A stretch of 64,000 bases of DNA, taken from Hemileia vastatrix. Lineage: Eukaryota; Basidiomycota; Pucciniomycetes; Pucciniales; Zaghouaniaceae. The stretch is taken from NCBI GenBank assembly GCA_030280995.1, contig JASXTE010000011.1, positions 19,084,103-19,148,102 on the forward strand, given 5' to 3'. Below the pieces are notes generated by a model, which was not told the origin of the DNA, did no database searches, and saw nothing but the letters and a program-made list of their open reading frames with translations. Of this stretch, positions 47,030 through 58,744 are shown piece by piece; within the stretch, counting starts at the first letter, position 1; each line of letters opens with the position of its first letter. Made by a program: the position numbers and the translations under genes.

Positions 47030-47440
47030 TATTTCTATTTATGCATAAAATATACTCGTTAAGCATCATTTTTTTGCATTTTTCAATCATTATGCATATT
47101 CATATGCATATTCATTATACAGATTTATATGCATATTCATTATACAGATTTATATGCATATTAATATATTTTATTCATATACGTATATGCACCTTTTTTT
47201 TGCATATTCAATACGCATATTTTTAATGGATATTCAATATGCATATTTTTATGCATATTTTTATGCATATTCAAATGCATATTTTTTATGCATAATCACT
47301 ATGCATATTTTTATGCATATTTTTTATGCATATTTATTCTTCATAGTCATTATGCATACACTTTGGATAGGCAATTCACATCAATTTTTAGCATGCAATA
47401 AGTATCCACCATGCAAATTCAAATGCATATGCATCTATAT
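47030..47440. repeat. ATGCATAT-rich low-complexity block
   Basis: Many copies of ATGCATAT and related 8-10-mers in both orientations (the motif is itself nearly palindromic), including a ~23-bp tandem part near 47090-47160. Open frames across it are by-products of the repeat. Confidence 0.8.
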
Positions 47441-47739
47441 CATACACGCAACATATATTCAAGTTTAATATTTGAATATTAAGGTATGCTAAGTGATGTT
47501 GTTCAACCTTTTGCCAAACCTGAGATTAACTGATGTTCAATGTGGTTCTTAAGCTCTGCTCAAGGAGGGATTGTTCTGGATTCAATCTGTGACAGTTTAT
47601 TTTTTCAATGTTTTTTCATCAGATTTAAAAACATCTTTCTGACAGTTTCAGGATGGTTTCCCAACAGTTTCCTGACAAATTCCTAATAGTTTCAAAAAGA
47701 GGGAACTGCTAGCAGTTCACCCCCAGATTTCCCGTGGTG

Positions 47740-49748
47740 ATTGAATGGTGACAAACCTATGGTATTTTTAATGAATTTAAATAAAATATTAAAAGCCATT
47801 GAGCCTCACTTGGATTTTAACTTATGGAAAGATAAGATAATATATAAATTAACTATATCTGTCAGAGACATTGTTGTAGCTAGAACAATTAATGTTACTG
47901 AATATTCTGACTTTATTAATATTTGCAATGAAATATTATTAAACCATAAGTATGAAGTAAGGTATTCCACTTATAAACAAAATGTTGAACCTGTGAAAAA
48001 TCAGAATTCAAAAACACTTCAGGAGAAGCAGAAAAAACCTACTGCATCTGTAGTACCAAAAAAGTATGAGACAAATACTTGTTATAAGTGTAACAAACCT
48101 TGGGTTAAAGGTCACAAATGTGAGAAGAATATAAATATTGTTGAAAATCAACATGAATCTGAAATTGAAACAGAGAAAAGAAAAGATTTAAGTGATTATG
48201 ACAGTAATATCTCATATAGTGATGAAAATGAAGTCTGAATGTTGGAAGATGATTTGTCCATCTTTGACAATCCAATATTAAATATGGACTCAAATGAATC
48301 TTTAATGAATTTTGAGGATGCTGAAATCATTAAAGATATACAATCTGATAACTTTAGAATGACACCTATCACGGTTCCAGCTATCATTTCTGGTGAAAAT
48401 TTTAATATAGTATTGGACACAGGAGCTGCTGGTTCTGTTGTTTCTACTAATACATTACAGAAAATTGATAGTGAATATAAGTCTAAGCTTGAACCCCTTC
48501 AAAGTAAAAATTGGAGAGGTTTTGGATCAGTACTACATCCCATTGGTAGATACAAAGCTGCTGTTTTCTAAAACATCAACATGGTTATGTAAGAGTAACT
48601 TGGGACTTTGTAGTAATAGATAATACTAACTGTAATAACTGTTTTATCATTGGAAATGATGTTCTGACTAAGTTTGGTGTGAAATTAGACCCTGCTAATA
48701 ACAATTTTACAATTGGCATGAATGGTAAAAGGAAATTTAAAATAAATTATTTTAACACAATCTTACACATTGAGTCAGTAACAAATATTCTGTGCAAAGG
48801 AAGAGAGTCCAATGAGATGGAACTTCTGGAAACAGAAATTTCAAAAGCATCATTTGGCACTCAGATAAGTGAAGCTGAGAAAAATAATATTTTGGACTTA
48901 ATTAAAGCATTCCCAATGGCTTTTGCACATGGTACAAATGAACTTGGCCTTGTAAAAGATCATGAAACGAAGATTAGTTTAACCTGTGATATGGATAATA
49001 TTCCTGCTAGTCTTAAAAAAAACCATACCCTGCTTCACCAATTAAGAGGAAAGACATAGAGGAAAATATTAAGATGTTATTAAAAATGAACATTCTTGAA
49101 AAGGTTGAAACTACACTAAAATATTGTTTAATATCACTAGTGTTAATTTCTAATGAACAAGATAAAGCAAGACTGTTCGGTGATTATAAAGCATTAAATA
49201 CATTTACAGTAGATGATGTTTATTCCTTGCCAATGATTGACTCTATACTTGCTACCCTTAAAGGTGCTAAGTATATAAGTTTCTTAGATGGAAATAAAGG
49301 GTACCATAAAATTCAGGTTGAAAAGAACTCACAGAACTTTTGTTGATAATAACACACATAAGAATTTTTAAATATGTCAGGATGCCATTTGGACCAAAAA
49401 ATGCTCCATCAGTATTTCAGAAGTTAATGGATATAACATTCCATAATGAAATGATTGAGGGATGGTTAATGGTATACATTGATGACATCATAGTGTTCTC
49501 TAAGACATGTGATGAACCCTTAATCCATTCAAAGAAGGTATTTTAAAAAATGGATGAAATAAAAATGACCCTTGCATTGAAAAAATGTAAATTTGGGTTT
49601 GAATCTTTAAAAGTGCTTGGGCATATTGTATCTGGCTTAAAAATATGTGTAGACCAAAATAAAGTGGCTGAAATAAAGAATATTGGCATTCCTCAAAATG
49701 TAAAGGATGTACAATCTTTTCTTGGTATGTATGGTTATTATAGACAAT
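47740..49748 (+). pseudogene. copy A: gag C-terminus, protease, reverse transcriptase
   Basis: The gag frame resumes after the CMC insertion (NLNKILKAIEPHLDFNLWKD) and ends in a zinc knuckle variant CYKCNKPWVKGHKC. A stop at 48236-48238 precedes the protease with VLDTGAAGSVVS. A frameshift near 48570 leads to KLDPANNNFTIGMNGKRK. Another lies at the A run 49013-49023, before the RT: LFGDYKALNTFTVDDVYSLP, FLDGNKGYHKI, a frameshift near 49340, then VRMPFGPKNAPSVFQKLMD and the catalytic YIDDIIVFS. A stop at about 49545 precedes LALKKCKFGFESLKVLGHI. H2 cuts it at 49748 in GYYRQ. Confidence 0.87.
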
Positions 49749-50766
49749 AGGGGGTGTCAGTTCTGGCAAATCCGCACTTAACTTAAGTGCAGATTTCAAA
49801 CCAAATCAGCACTTAAATTTTGCAAAAAAGTCACTTATTTCAAAAATGGGTGTCAGTTCTGACCTCAAATCATCACTTTTTTCATGATTTTTTTTTTCAA
49901 AACCACATGTTGGCCACATCATCCCTTTCTTTCCCATACCACTTTTTACTCTCCAAATGTCCTCTTTGTGTACTTCATTCACTTGGGTTGGTATTTTTGT
50001 TTGTTGCAATTCATTTTTTTTTTGGAATTTACAGTAAAAATCTTTTTTTGGATGGCTCAGTTGTTTTCTTTCACCAGCTCAACATGAATTGCATATTTTC
50101 TGAAATCACATATTTTGTCAGTGATTTTTTTTTTCATTCATCCCTCATATCCTTTTCCTATTCTCCTCCAACATCCCTCAAACAATTTGGTTTCATTCAT
50201 TTTGTCATCTCATCTCTCCATGTAAGTCATTTTATTCTTTTTTTTGATTTTATGATTACTAATTATAATTTTTTTTGTTTTTTTCTGTTTATTTTATTTT
50301 TTTTATCTAAATTTTTTTTGTAAGTGGTTATTTTGGATTTCAATGGTATAATTAACCTTTTTTTTCTCTCATTCTTTACTTTCTTTTTTAGTTCCATCAC
50401 CCTACTCTTCATCCCTCCTTGGCATGGTCATTATCCCCCCTTTCCCTTATTTCACTTTTTTTTGGCTCCATTTCATTGAAACACATACATTGCACATTCT
50501 TTATGAATTTCACTTACTCCATATTCAATTTCCCCACAATTCCAACATCAATCTTTCTCACTCTATTTTTCCTACTTTTCAATCAAGGTAAGTTTCATCT
50601 CCTTTTTTTCATGCCTATATGATATCTCATTCCTTTTATGAAAATTTTATACTTAAATATATGTATGACTCTTATCTGGATAACAGTGAATTTATAAAAC
50701 TCCTTTTGATCTCATCTTCATTACCACTTTTCAAGTTTTTGTAAAATTTTGAAAACCAGACTCGGA

Positions 50767-51115
50767 ATTAGGGTTAGGTTTATTCAAATCTAATGTTCTT
50801 TTTACAGAAGATTCTCCTGAAGGCTATCTTTTATTTCCTACAAACAGATTTGAATTTGATTCAGTGGTTGCTGAGATATTGACTGTTAACGTTGAGCCTT
50901 TTTTTTCCCAATTTAAATTTTTATTTCATTTTTTTATGTAACAAATTAGGGTTAGGTTTATTTAAATCACATGTCCTTAAACAGAAGATTCTACTAAAGC
51001 ATATCTTTTATTTCCCTCAAACAGGTTTGAATTAGGTTCAGTGGTTGCTGAGATTTTGACCTTTGAAGTTGAGCCTTTTTTCCAAATTTCACTTGTCTTA
51101 TTTCACATTTTTATA
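50767..51115 (+). repeat. 178-bp tandem duplication in H2
   Basis: Two adjacent copies (50767-50944 and 50945 to about 51115) starting ATTAGGGTTAGGTTTATT and ending near GTTGAGCCTTTTTT. Non-coding, directly upstream of the Tet-like fragment. Confidence 0.8.
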
Positions 51116-51195
51116 TTGAATATTTAGAGGATAAGGATTCTGAAACTCTTATATGATTATTATCTAGGCATTGCAATTATATAGGCATATATTCA

Positions 51196-51813
51196 TTGCT
51201 CAAGAATATCACTAAAGCTCAAAAAGATGAAGATTTTTACTTATGGGACACTCTTCCTTCCTTTAACTCTTTTCTTGCTCTTCGACTCAAAAAGCACTGT
51301 AATAAAGCATTTGAAAAAAATCATGAATTTGCAACCAAAGTTGGAATACCGAATTGGTGTGACTCCAAATGGGAAGATATCAGCCACGAATATCTTTTAT
51401 TTTTTTATGTTATTATCACTTATTCTGGATTTCACAATAAAATTCACACCAATACCAATGACACCAATTTTCTTACTTTTGGTATATTCTCATATATCAA
51501 ACCAATTACTGGCCAACCAATACCATCTCCAGCTAAAATCAAATGAAATGGTTTATATTCTCCAGACCACTGGTGCATCATTGATTTTGGTTTGGGAAAT
51601 GGTATCATTGAAACTATTTGGAATTCTTCTAAGGATAATCATCAAACTACCAAAGCTCCTCCTGGTTTGGAATCCTGTCAAGATTTAACACATTTTGGTT
51701 GCTCATTTCAAATCAATCATAAGTTGATTCAAAGAACCAATAAGGTAATGAAAGAAGGTAAAGTTAATCGATTTAAAAAAACTTTATTTAGATCCAAAAA
51801 GTATGGGGATTAG
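51196..51813 (+). pseudogene. Tet-like 2OG-Fe(II) oxygenase fragment inside H2
   Basis: An open frame of 116 codons (LWDTLPSFNSFLALRLKKHC ..YSGFHNKIHTNTNDTNFLTFG) is followed by one in-frame TGA (51544-51546) and 88 more codons (WCIIDFGLGNGIIETIWNSS, DNHQTTKAPPG, THFGCSFQINHKLIQR). The order of an H-x-D/N site, a TFG strand, a second His and a C-terminal strand is that of the fungal TET/JBP-like dioxygenases, which oxidise methylated bases and are expanded in rusts and tied to transposons. The iron-binding H-x-D reads H-T-N here, and no clear 2-oxoglutarate Arg is seen, so activity is unlikely. The assignment is from recalled family features. Confidence 0.55.
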
Positions 51814-52112
51814 AGTTGTCATCGAAAATTTTATATTTTTTCATAAATTTTTAATAAATATTTTTTATTTGTCAATTTCCTCAACTAAAGTAATGGGCCA
51901 ACAACCTTGTGTTGTATAAAAGGTAATCATGATAACATTTATTTGTTTCATGGAGTTCTTCTAGCCTATACCTGTCGAAAGTCCCAAACTTTTGTTTCTA
52001 GATTTGATCTGCATTTTGGCTTGAGGGATTGTCATTACTTTAAACTAGGGAAATTGATATATATTAGATATTTATTTAATAATTTACGTAATTATATTAA
52101 ATTTAGATGACT

Positions 52113-52303
52113 TCCACCACTTACTTCAATAAAATGCAGGGGGGGGGGTATTGCCAAATTTTTAAATCTGACATGTGAAATTGATGACTTAGAAAAATTT
52201 TGGTGATATCCACCCCTTGCTTCAATAAAATGCAGGGGAGAGTATTGCCAATTTTTTAAAACAGATATAGAATTTTTTTGACTTGTAAATATTTTGGTGA
52301 AAA
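52113..52303 (+). repeat. two ~95-bp tandem units at the edge of the H2 transposase remnant
   Basis: Units at 52113-52208 and 52209-52303 share CTTCAATAAAATGCAGGGG and ATTTTGGTGA. The first has a run of ten G. They lie exactly where the transposase homology to H1 ends, so they may mark the deletion or replacement junction. Confidence 0.75.
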
Positions 52304-52329
52304 TTTTTGATGAGAATGTGAAAGTAATT

Positions 52330-52950
52330 GTTTCCACCTTGAGCAGGTTTCTGGCTCAAAGGAATAGCAGTACCATCAACAAAACCAATACATCCTGGGA
52401 AGCCCTCTGCTTGCATAACCTGAGATGATTCAAGTCGCTCTTCTTTTGTTGGTCAGGTGAGAAGTTGAGATTACAAGGAGTTGATGGCAGTGATACATTG
52501 TTTGGTATAAGTGTTAACTGAACCATACCCTAAATCAAAGACATTTTCTAAACGTTTCAAAGCGGCTCCATTACCATTTGAACCCAAATTACATAGTGTG
52601 ATGGCCAATTGAATTGAAGGATTTCATTGTTATTTTTGAGAATTATTGTGAAATATGGGATGATCCTGAATAAGCTCAAGCAATTTAAGAAAATATTCCT
52701 GAGAAGTCCTGAACAGCTGTCTAAAACTGGGTGTTGATAGTTTAAGAAGTGTTTGGATGGTGTACTTGGGGGTATGAAGTACTTGTGGCTTTCTGGAAAG
52801 AAGGTAACGTTTCGTGGCCATTTTTGATAAAAAGACAAAATCTTCTTCTAGATCAGAATCAGAATTGCAATCAGAGTCCAAGAGCAGTTCAAGAGCCATG
52901 AAAGTCATTGCTTTATGTAATTTATCACGATTTGAAAGTGAGGAAGGAAT
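52330..52950 (-). pseudogene. H2 Harbinger transposase, truncated
   Basis: Homologous to the first exon of the H1 transposase (MTFMALELLLDSDCNSDSD; MQAEGFPGCIGFVDGTAIPL). The start codon equivalent is ATT at 52950, there is a stop near 52630, and further stops are seen near 52490 and 52460. The homology ends after GGNNYF, so the second half of the catalytic domain with the second Asp and the Glu is absent. It could only move with help, for example from H1. Confidence 0.88.
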
Positions 52951-53258
52951 GACTCTTATATGATATGATATGAAAATGTAAATGATGTACGATGTTTTGA
53001 GTTATGAAGTGTTATGCTGTGGAGTGCTGCATATGAATGGGATGATGCTGACAAATCAGTGAAATGGGACTTGATGGTGAAATCAGCACTTTTGGTTGAG
53101 AAAGTGCGGATTTGAGTGAAATAAGTGACTTATTTCATTTTGAAATCCACCAGTATTGGGGCTAGTGTGTTTTGGAAATCTGCACTTATTTAAGTGCAGA
53201 TTTGGTCAAATGTAAGTGCGGATTTGTATGTGCAGATTTTCCAGAACTGACACCCCCT

Positions 53259-55423
53259 AATATATAAAAAACTACCAACTAATTGCTGCACCATTGACCA
53301 CACTGATAAAGAAATCAGAAGCTTTCATTTGGAATAATGAAAGACAACAGGCATTTGATAAGTTGAAAGAATGTTTAATGACAGCTCCTATCTTGGGATT
53401 ACCAGATTTCCAATTGCCTTTTGTATTATATACAGATTCAAGTTTTATTGGTCTGGGTGCTGCTTTGCATCAAAAACAACTTATTGAAGGAGAAATGTCA
53501 GAAGTAGTAATTTGCTATATTTCACATACTCTAAGAAGTAGTGAATTGAAATATGGTGCTACTCAACTTGAATGTTTGGCAGTAGTATGGGCTCTTGAGA
53601 AGCTACATTATTACGTTGAATACCAAAAATTTGAGTTAATAACTGACTGTAGTGCAGTTAAGTCACTCTTAAACATGAAAACTCCTAATAGACACATGTT
53701 TAGATGGCAATTAGCTGTACAAGAATACAGAGGACGGATGACTATTACACATAGAGCAGGAACCTTACACTCTAATGTAGATCTGTTATCTAGAGTACCT
53801 CTGCCTAATAATGATGATAATCCTGCTTATGTTCATGAATCAGAGATTGTTAAAATTTATGGCATTTATATTGTAGATCTTGAGGATGAATTTATGCAAT
53901 AAATTCTTGATATGTATGCTTCAGATCCTGACTTGAGTAAACTCACTACAATATTAAATGATCCATCTAATGCTTCAATGAATGTTTTAATAAAAACATT
54001 ACCAAATAAGTATAAAGAGGCATTAGAAAAAGGAAAATTTTCTGTTGAGGATGGTTTCATATATTACAGGAAAAAATTAAGTAATGTAATTGTAATTTCC
54101 CCTTCAATGAAGGAGTTAATGTTAAGTATATGTCATGATAATATATTAGCAGGTCATTTTGACTACCATAAAACATTAACCAGAGTAAAAAACACAGCTT
54201 GGTGGATTAACATGTCTGAGGATGTTCAGAAATATGTTGAGACATGTGATTCTTGTCAAAAATCTAAAAGATTAACAGGCAAAAGAGCTGGTTTATTACA
54301 ACAAATTGAGCAACCAAAAGCTCCATGGGAAATCATTAACATGGACTTTGTAACAGGTTTTCCAATAGCAGGGCATAAGAGTTATAACTCCTGCTGGGTA
54401 ATTGTAGATAGATTTACAAAGATGTGTAAATTTATTCCTACCCACAAAGAGGTTTCTGAAAAGGACTTAGCTTTTTTATGGTGGACATAAATGTTAAATA
54501 TAGCAGGTTTCCCCAAAGCAATAGTTTCTGACAGAGATCCTAAATTTACTTCTGAGTTCTGGGCATCACTAATGGATGTTTCAGGGTGTCAATTCAAACT
54601 TTCTACAGCACACCATCCACAAACTGATGGGCTAGCAGAAAGAATGATACAAACTTTAGAAGATATGATAAGAAGATATTGTGCTTTTGGTCTTAACTTT
54701 AAAGACAATGACAAATTCACGCATGATTGGGTAACCCTTATCCCAGGTTTAGAGTTTGCATACAATAGTACAGTACATTCTGTCACTGGCAAAAAGCCAT
54801 TTGAGTCATGGTTGGGTTATGTACCTAATACCCCTGCTAAAACTCTTAATAAATTACCTAGATTTGATATCCATCCAGGTACTAAATCTTTTCTTCAGAT
54901 GCAAGAATTATGCAGAAAACATGCTCAAGAATGTATAAATAAGACGTTTGAGTATGAAAAGAAAAGAAGAGATAAAGCCCATAAAGAACAAATGTTCAAA
55001 GAGGGTGATGAAGTCCTTATTTCTACACTACATTTCAATCTAAATGGTAATTTTAAATTGAAGGATCCATTCATTGGACCATTTGTAGTTAAAAAGATGG
55101 TTGGTAATAATGCTGTTGAGGTTATTCTATATGCACCTTATGATAGAAAACATCCAGTATTTCCTATTTCTCTTATAAAACCATACCATTCTACTGATAC
55201 TTCCCTATTTCCAAGAAGATCAGGAAGGATTAAACAGCAACCTGAAGAAATAGTTGAAAAGGCAGAAATTGAAAAGATACTAAAAAAGAGACACCTTACT
55301 AAAGAAAAGGGAGTTGAGTATCTTTTAAAATTTTAAAATAAATCAAGTGAATAAGACCAGTGGATTCCAGAAAATGAAATCTCTGATCTTAAAAATCTCT
55401 TGAAAAAATTTAAATCAAAATAA
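53259..55423 (+). pseudogene. copy A: RNase H, integrase, chromodomain
   Basis: Continues copy A pol after H2. RNase H keeps LYTDSSFIGLGAALHQ and TDCSAVKSLLNMK. A stop lies at 53900-53902. Integrase has the zinc module (CHDNILAGHFDYHKT..CDSCQKSK), MDFVTGFPIAG, VSDRDPKFTSEFW and TDGLAERMIQTLED. A TAA at 54488-54490 falls at exactly the same codon as in copy B. After the integrase come a basic C-terminal region and a chromodomain-like end (KKRHLTKEKGVEYLLKF), broken by stops near 55334 and 55351. Confidence 0.88.
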
Positions 55424-55536
55424 TACTGTTTATTCAGTATATGTAACATAAAAATTTTAAATATTTTATATTCACTCCTTACTTTTAATTACAATGTCTT
55501 AACATTTATTATTATTATTTTTTTTGGGTCAGGGAG

Positions 55537-56712
55537 TGTCAGCCTAGATATCCCTAGGACTGAGTACTTCTTATACTTAAAATAAGATAGCCTTAAGTAC
55601 ATTAAGCTTATGTCTTAAAAATAAGGTTAAAATAATAATATATATGATTATATTACATATATATATAATTATTACTCTATTATGTAAATTATAGTAGTTT
55701 AAATAGCTTATCCATAGCCTAATAATTTTTATTAAGATGTTAATGGAGTCATAATATACTTATCTTAAGTGATACTAAGTAATTATTGACATACATAAGC
55801 TTATATGTATACATAAATCTCATATTCAGTGAAATATGCAGTATATAATGTATATTTAGGTATATAAGTGGGTTTCAGCCCCTTAATAGCCTATAATCTT
55901 TGTTTTTCTACTTATTTTAGGTCATATGGACGTATCCAGTGGACTCACAACGCCTAAAGAAGCATAAACATCTATTTCAGGCGCATACACTCAGTCTGGA
56001 CAACATAATCTCCTTCCTTGGATGGATATTCATGGATTTATGGGTTGGAAGGTCATTGCTGGGTTAATATGGATGCTTGGGGATGTTATTGGGGGCTTGG
56101 ACATTTCATTTGTTTCCTTTATATGCTTTGGGTTTCATTATATTCTCTTTGGATGAGTTATTTTACCTGTTTCTTTATGGTATCCGCTTTTATCTGTATT
56201 TTCTATTTATGGTATAGGTCTGTGTTATCATTAATTGTGATGGAGGGTCCTTACTGGAGGTCTGGGTGTTGAATCTGCTTGAATTGGACGCCATGGGGAG
56301 GTGATGGGCCCTCACAGTGCTGTAATTTCAGGGGATAGCAGTGACATCATCTGGATTGAAGGTCTGTGCACTCCAGTAAATATTGGTATAAGTAAGGGAG
56401 AATTTTGACGGTTATTAGACATCATTCATTTACTAAAATTCAAACAAACACTACAATACAATTATAAGCATTTAGAAATATATTATAAAGCCATTATAAA
56501 TTGATATTATCTTTATATAAGCTATAACTATATTATATTCATCTATTTTGCACCACTAGCACACATTTAAATCCAAGTATTGTGAGTTTTATTAGAGTAT
56601 AACTATTTTATTAGTCTTCCCCTGAGGTTTAATCACTAAATCATTTTTCAATAAGTAGTAGGACCATAAATAAATACTTTTATATCATACTTAAATACTA
56701 GATACACTGACA
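55537..56712 (+). repeat. 3' LTR of copy A (1176 bp)
   Basis: TGTCAG..CTGACA termini, directly preceded by a purine tract (AGGGAG). It serves as the uninterrupted reference for the H1 insertion site. It contains the 84-codon frame at 56018-56272 also found in copy B's LTR. Confidence 0.9.
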
Positions 56713-57622
56713 CTCACAGTGTTTCAAGCATGTGTAGAACATGGCTGTAACAGGACCTTTTTTTTAGAAGGCAAAAGGTATTCTGCCTTAAATTTGATGG
56801 AGATTTCTTGCCAAGGGTACATAGGGAGATATGTGCTTTCAGAGGGTAAAGTTTAAGAAGAAGGATGAGTAGTGCTACTGGGAATATCTATTATAGTAGG
56901 AGAGCTAGAGGTATCTCCAGAAGGGAACTGGATATAGCCATTAAGGGAATTAGGACATTCATAAGAAATTTTTTTTTTTTGAAACCAAAATCATTTATTG
57001 AAAGCATGTCTAAACACAGCATAACCACAAGGCTTAGAGAAAGTACAGTTAAAATTGAAACAGCAGCAAAAAGTGCAAGACTGATCTATAGGTAAAGTAT
57101 GGTATTGGGTCATGGCTAATTAGAACTTGTGAAGTGTAATCAATTGGGTAAGAAGGAGAGCAGATTAAAGACCTTTTTTTAATAATTCAGGTGCTGTGAG
57201 GATGCAAAGGAAAGGCAAGAACTGAATAGTATCCAAGTGGGGAGGCTAATCAGTAGATGAGTAAAGTGTATCAAGGTTAATGAGGAAAGAAGGTTAGTGC
57301 TAAGGGGCACAAGATCTTGGGAATATCTGAACTTAATTCAAGAATATGAGGTTGAAGAAGATGAGGCACTAAAAATTTAAGTTGTGAAAATAATTATACA
57401 CTAAGTAAAAAAATTTTTTACAGCAAGATACAAATTGGAAAATTAGAAAAAAGAAAAAGAAAAGACGCTGAAAAAGGAAGAATTAGAAAAGAAGTTAGTA
57501 TTATAGGAAAAGTGATGAAAAGGATGGGAATTACTTTAGGGCCTATCAAGGAATGTGTACTACCATTTGTTATAAATAGTATCATAAGTCAAATTTAGAT
57601 TTTTGACTAAAGAAAATCAATT
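56713..57622. other. region without a supported gene
   Basis: AT-rich, purine-biased sequence. A 76-codon frame at 56865-57095 (MSSATGNIYYSRRARGISRR) has no recognisable domain and is not called. No partner repeat was found in the window. Confidence 0.4.
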
Positions 57623-58588
57623 TCAGATGTATTTTTCATTTAGAGCCATAGTTTTATTGAGATAAGAAAATACTGTGTTAAAGGAAGTATTGATTTGGTT
57701 GACTTTCTGTTTGTAAGGGGCGGCGACAACTTGATTAAGGACTTTCCAATTTTGAGGGCAAAGGAGGTGAATGCAAGGAGCTTTTTCCTTGAATGTGTCA
57801 ACAAGGGTTGCAGGAGTGGAAAAAAAAATTGTCTAAATTAGCCGTCTAAGGAGTGGCCTCTCATTCATGCCAGGTGGGTTCATCCTCACTAGTGTGTGAG
57901 AAGATGGCTATAGGAGTGGCATCCCAGAATGGGCAATCTTTGAGACGCAAAATAATGATTTTAACATTTGGAGTTGGAGGTGTCACACTGTAAGGGGTGT
58001 TGGGAAAGTCCTAAGTAAAAAAAAAGAAAAGATAATTTTTTTTAAAAGGAGAAATTCACAAAAATTTATTATAAAAAAAAACTTACTGTGTGAATTAATT
58101 CTTCAGAGAAGAGTGAATGATGTGCCGTTTTTGATGCAGTGCTTGGCTTTGGCAAGCAATGGCTTAGTTTTCTCTCTTTGGAGCAGGAGTAGAAGTATTG
58201 AGAGCAGGGCGCTTGATGGTCATCTGGCTCATTAGGTTTGATGTCAATGTGATAATATTGACAGCAGTAGCAGCAATGGCAGGTGGATCATTGTGACTGC
58301 ATTTCTTTTTGAAACTTTTAAAGAAGTCACCTGACTAGAGAAAGGAGAAAAAATTGAATCAGCGGTGAATATTTAAGAAATAAAGAAAAAAGAAGAAACT
58401 CACAGCAAAGAAGCCATTACCATGGTAAGATTTTGAAAAACAACATGGAGTAATGTCGTTTTCATTACAGCCTTGATAATTCTTGAATCCAGTAAGAGTA
58501 GTTTGGAGGGCAGGAGTGGTGGTGACAATAGCTTTTTATTATCAACAAATTGATGGATAACATTGAATATTTCTTTGTTGGTATTCAT
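57623..58588 (-). pseudogene. unknown intron-containing gene, broken
   Basis: Starts MNTNKEIFNVIHQFVDN at 58588, loses frame in an A run near 58540, then reads AIVTTTPALQTTLTGFKNYQ and GCNENDITPCCFSKSYHGNG. A clean 69-bp intron (58335-58403, gtgagt..ctctag) leads to SGDFFKSFKKKCSHNDPPAI and LMSQMTIKRPALNTSTPAPK. After two stops and a second likely intron (about 58013-58085, gtaagt..cttag) comes NTPYSVTPPTPNVKIIILRL, two more stops or shifts, and a last part HLLCPQNWKVLNQVVAAPYK ending NEKYI at the TGA 57623-57625. No domain is recognised; it has several Cys. It may be a decayed rust-specific family member or transposon cargo. Confidence 0.5.
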
Positions 58589-58744
58589 ATTGAAAGAGAA
58601 GATTATAGAAGAAAAGAGAAACTAGTTGAATAAGAGCAGAGAAACTAATATTAGATAAAAGAAGAGAAGATAAAGGGATGATGAACAATTGTGAAATATA
58701 CACCTATTTTATAGCGCCTGGTAACAGTTGCAAGTAGAGGGAGA

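Larger units (their letters stand above)
38411..47739. mobile_element. 9.3-kb CMC-type DNA transposon without transposase, carrying a palindromic satellite
   Basis: Left end CACCACGGGAAATCTAGG and right end its inverted form (CACCACGGGAAATCTGG), with inverted similarity reaching about 50 bp and a hairpin in each end (GAATTGCTCGCAATAC at 38432-38447; GAACTGCTAGCAGTTC at 47703-47718). The 3-bp duplication ATT flanks it (38408-38410, 47740-47742) and the gag frame closes when it is removed. A second terminus of the same type is at 15222. The interior holds no protein, only the ~608-bp tandem array (38990-46430) and an ATGCAT-rich block. It must depend on a transposase from elsewhere, plausibly of the Tnp2 type. 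Confidence 0.85.
49749..53258 (-). mobile_element. PIF/Harbinger element H2 (3510 bp), inverted relative to H1, transposase broken
   Basis: Same termini as H1 (AGGGGGTGTCAGTTCTGG and inverse), target duplication AAT (49746-49748, 53259-53261), confirmed by the uninterrupted pol of copy B. Its right end matches H1's left end over ~180 bp. The transposase is truncated after the first catalytic Asp. The middle contains tandem repeats and a Tet-like oxygenase fragment that H1 lacks. Confidence 0.88.
35899..56712 (+). mobile_element. Ty3/gypsy chromovirus, family G2, copy A, with two nested DNA transposons
   Basis: 5' LTR fragment (35899-36259), leader, gag, protease, RT, RNase H, integrase, chromodomain and complete 3' LTR (55537-56712). 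Removing the CMC-type element (38411-47739) and Harbinger element H2 (49749-53258) leaves about 8 kb with continuous domain order. The coding part is broken by several stops and frameshifts. Confidence 0.9.

Noticed and set aside
46507..47468. Short frames rich in Tyr, Ile and Phe
   Set aside because: They come from AT-rich and ATGCATAT-repeat sequence; the residue pattern follows the repeat.
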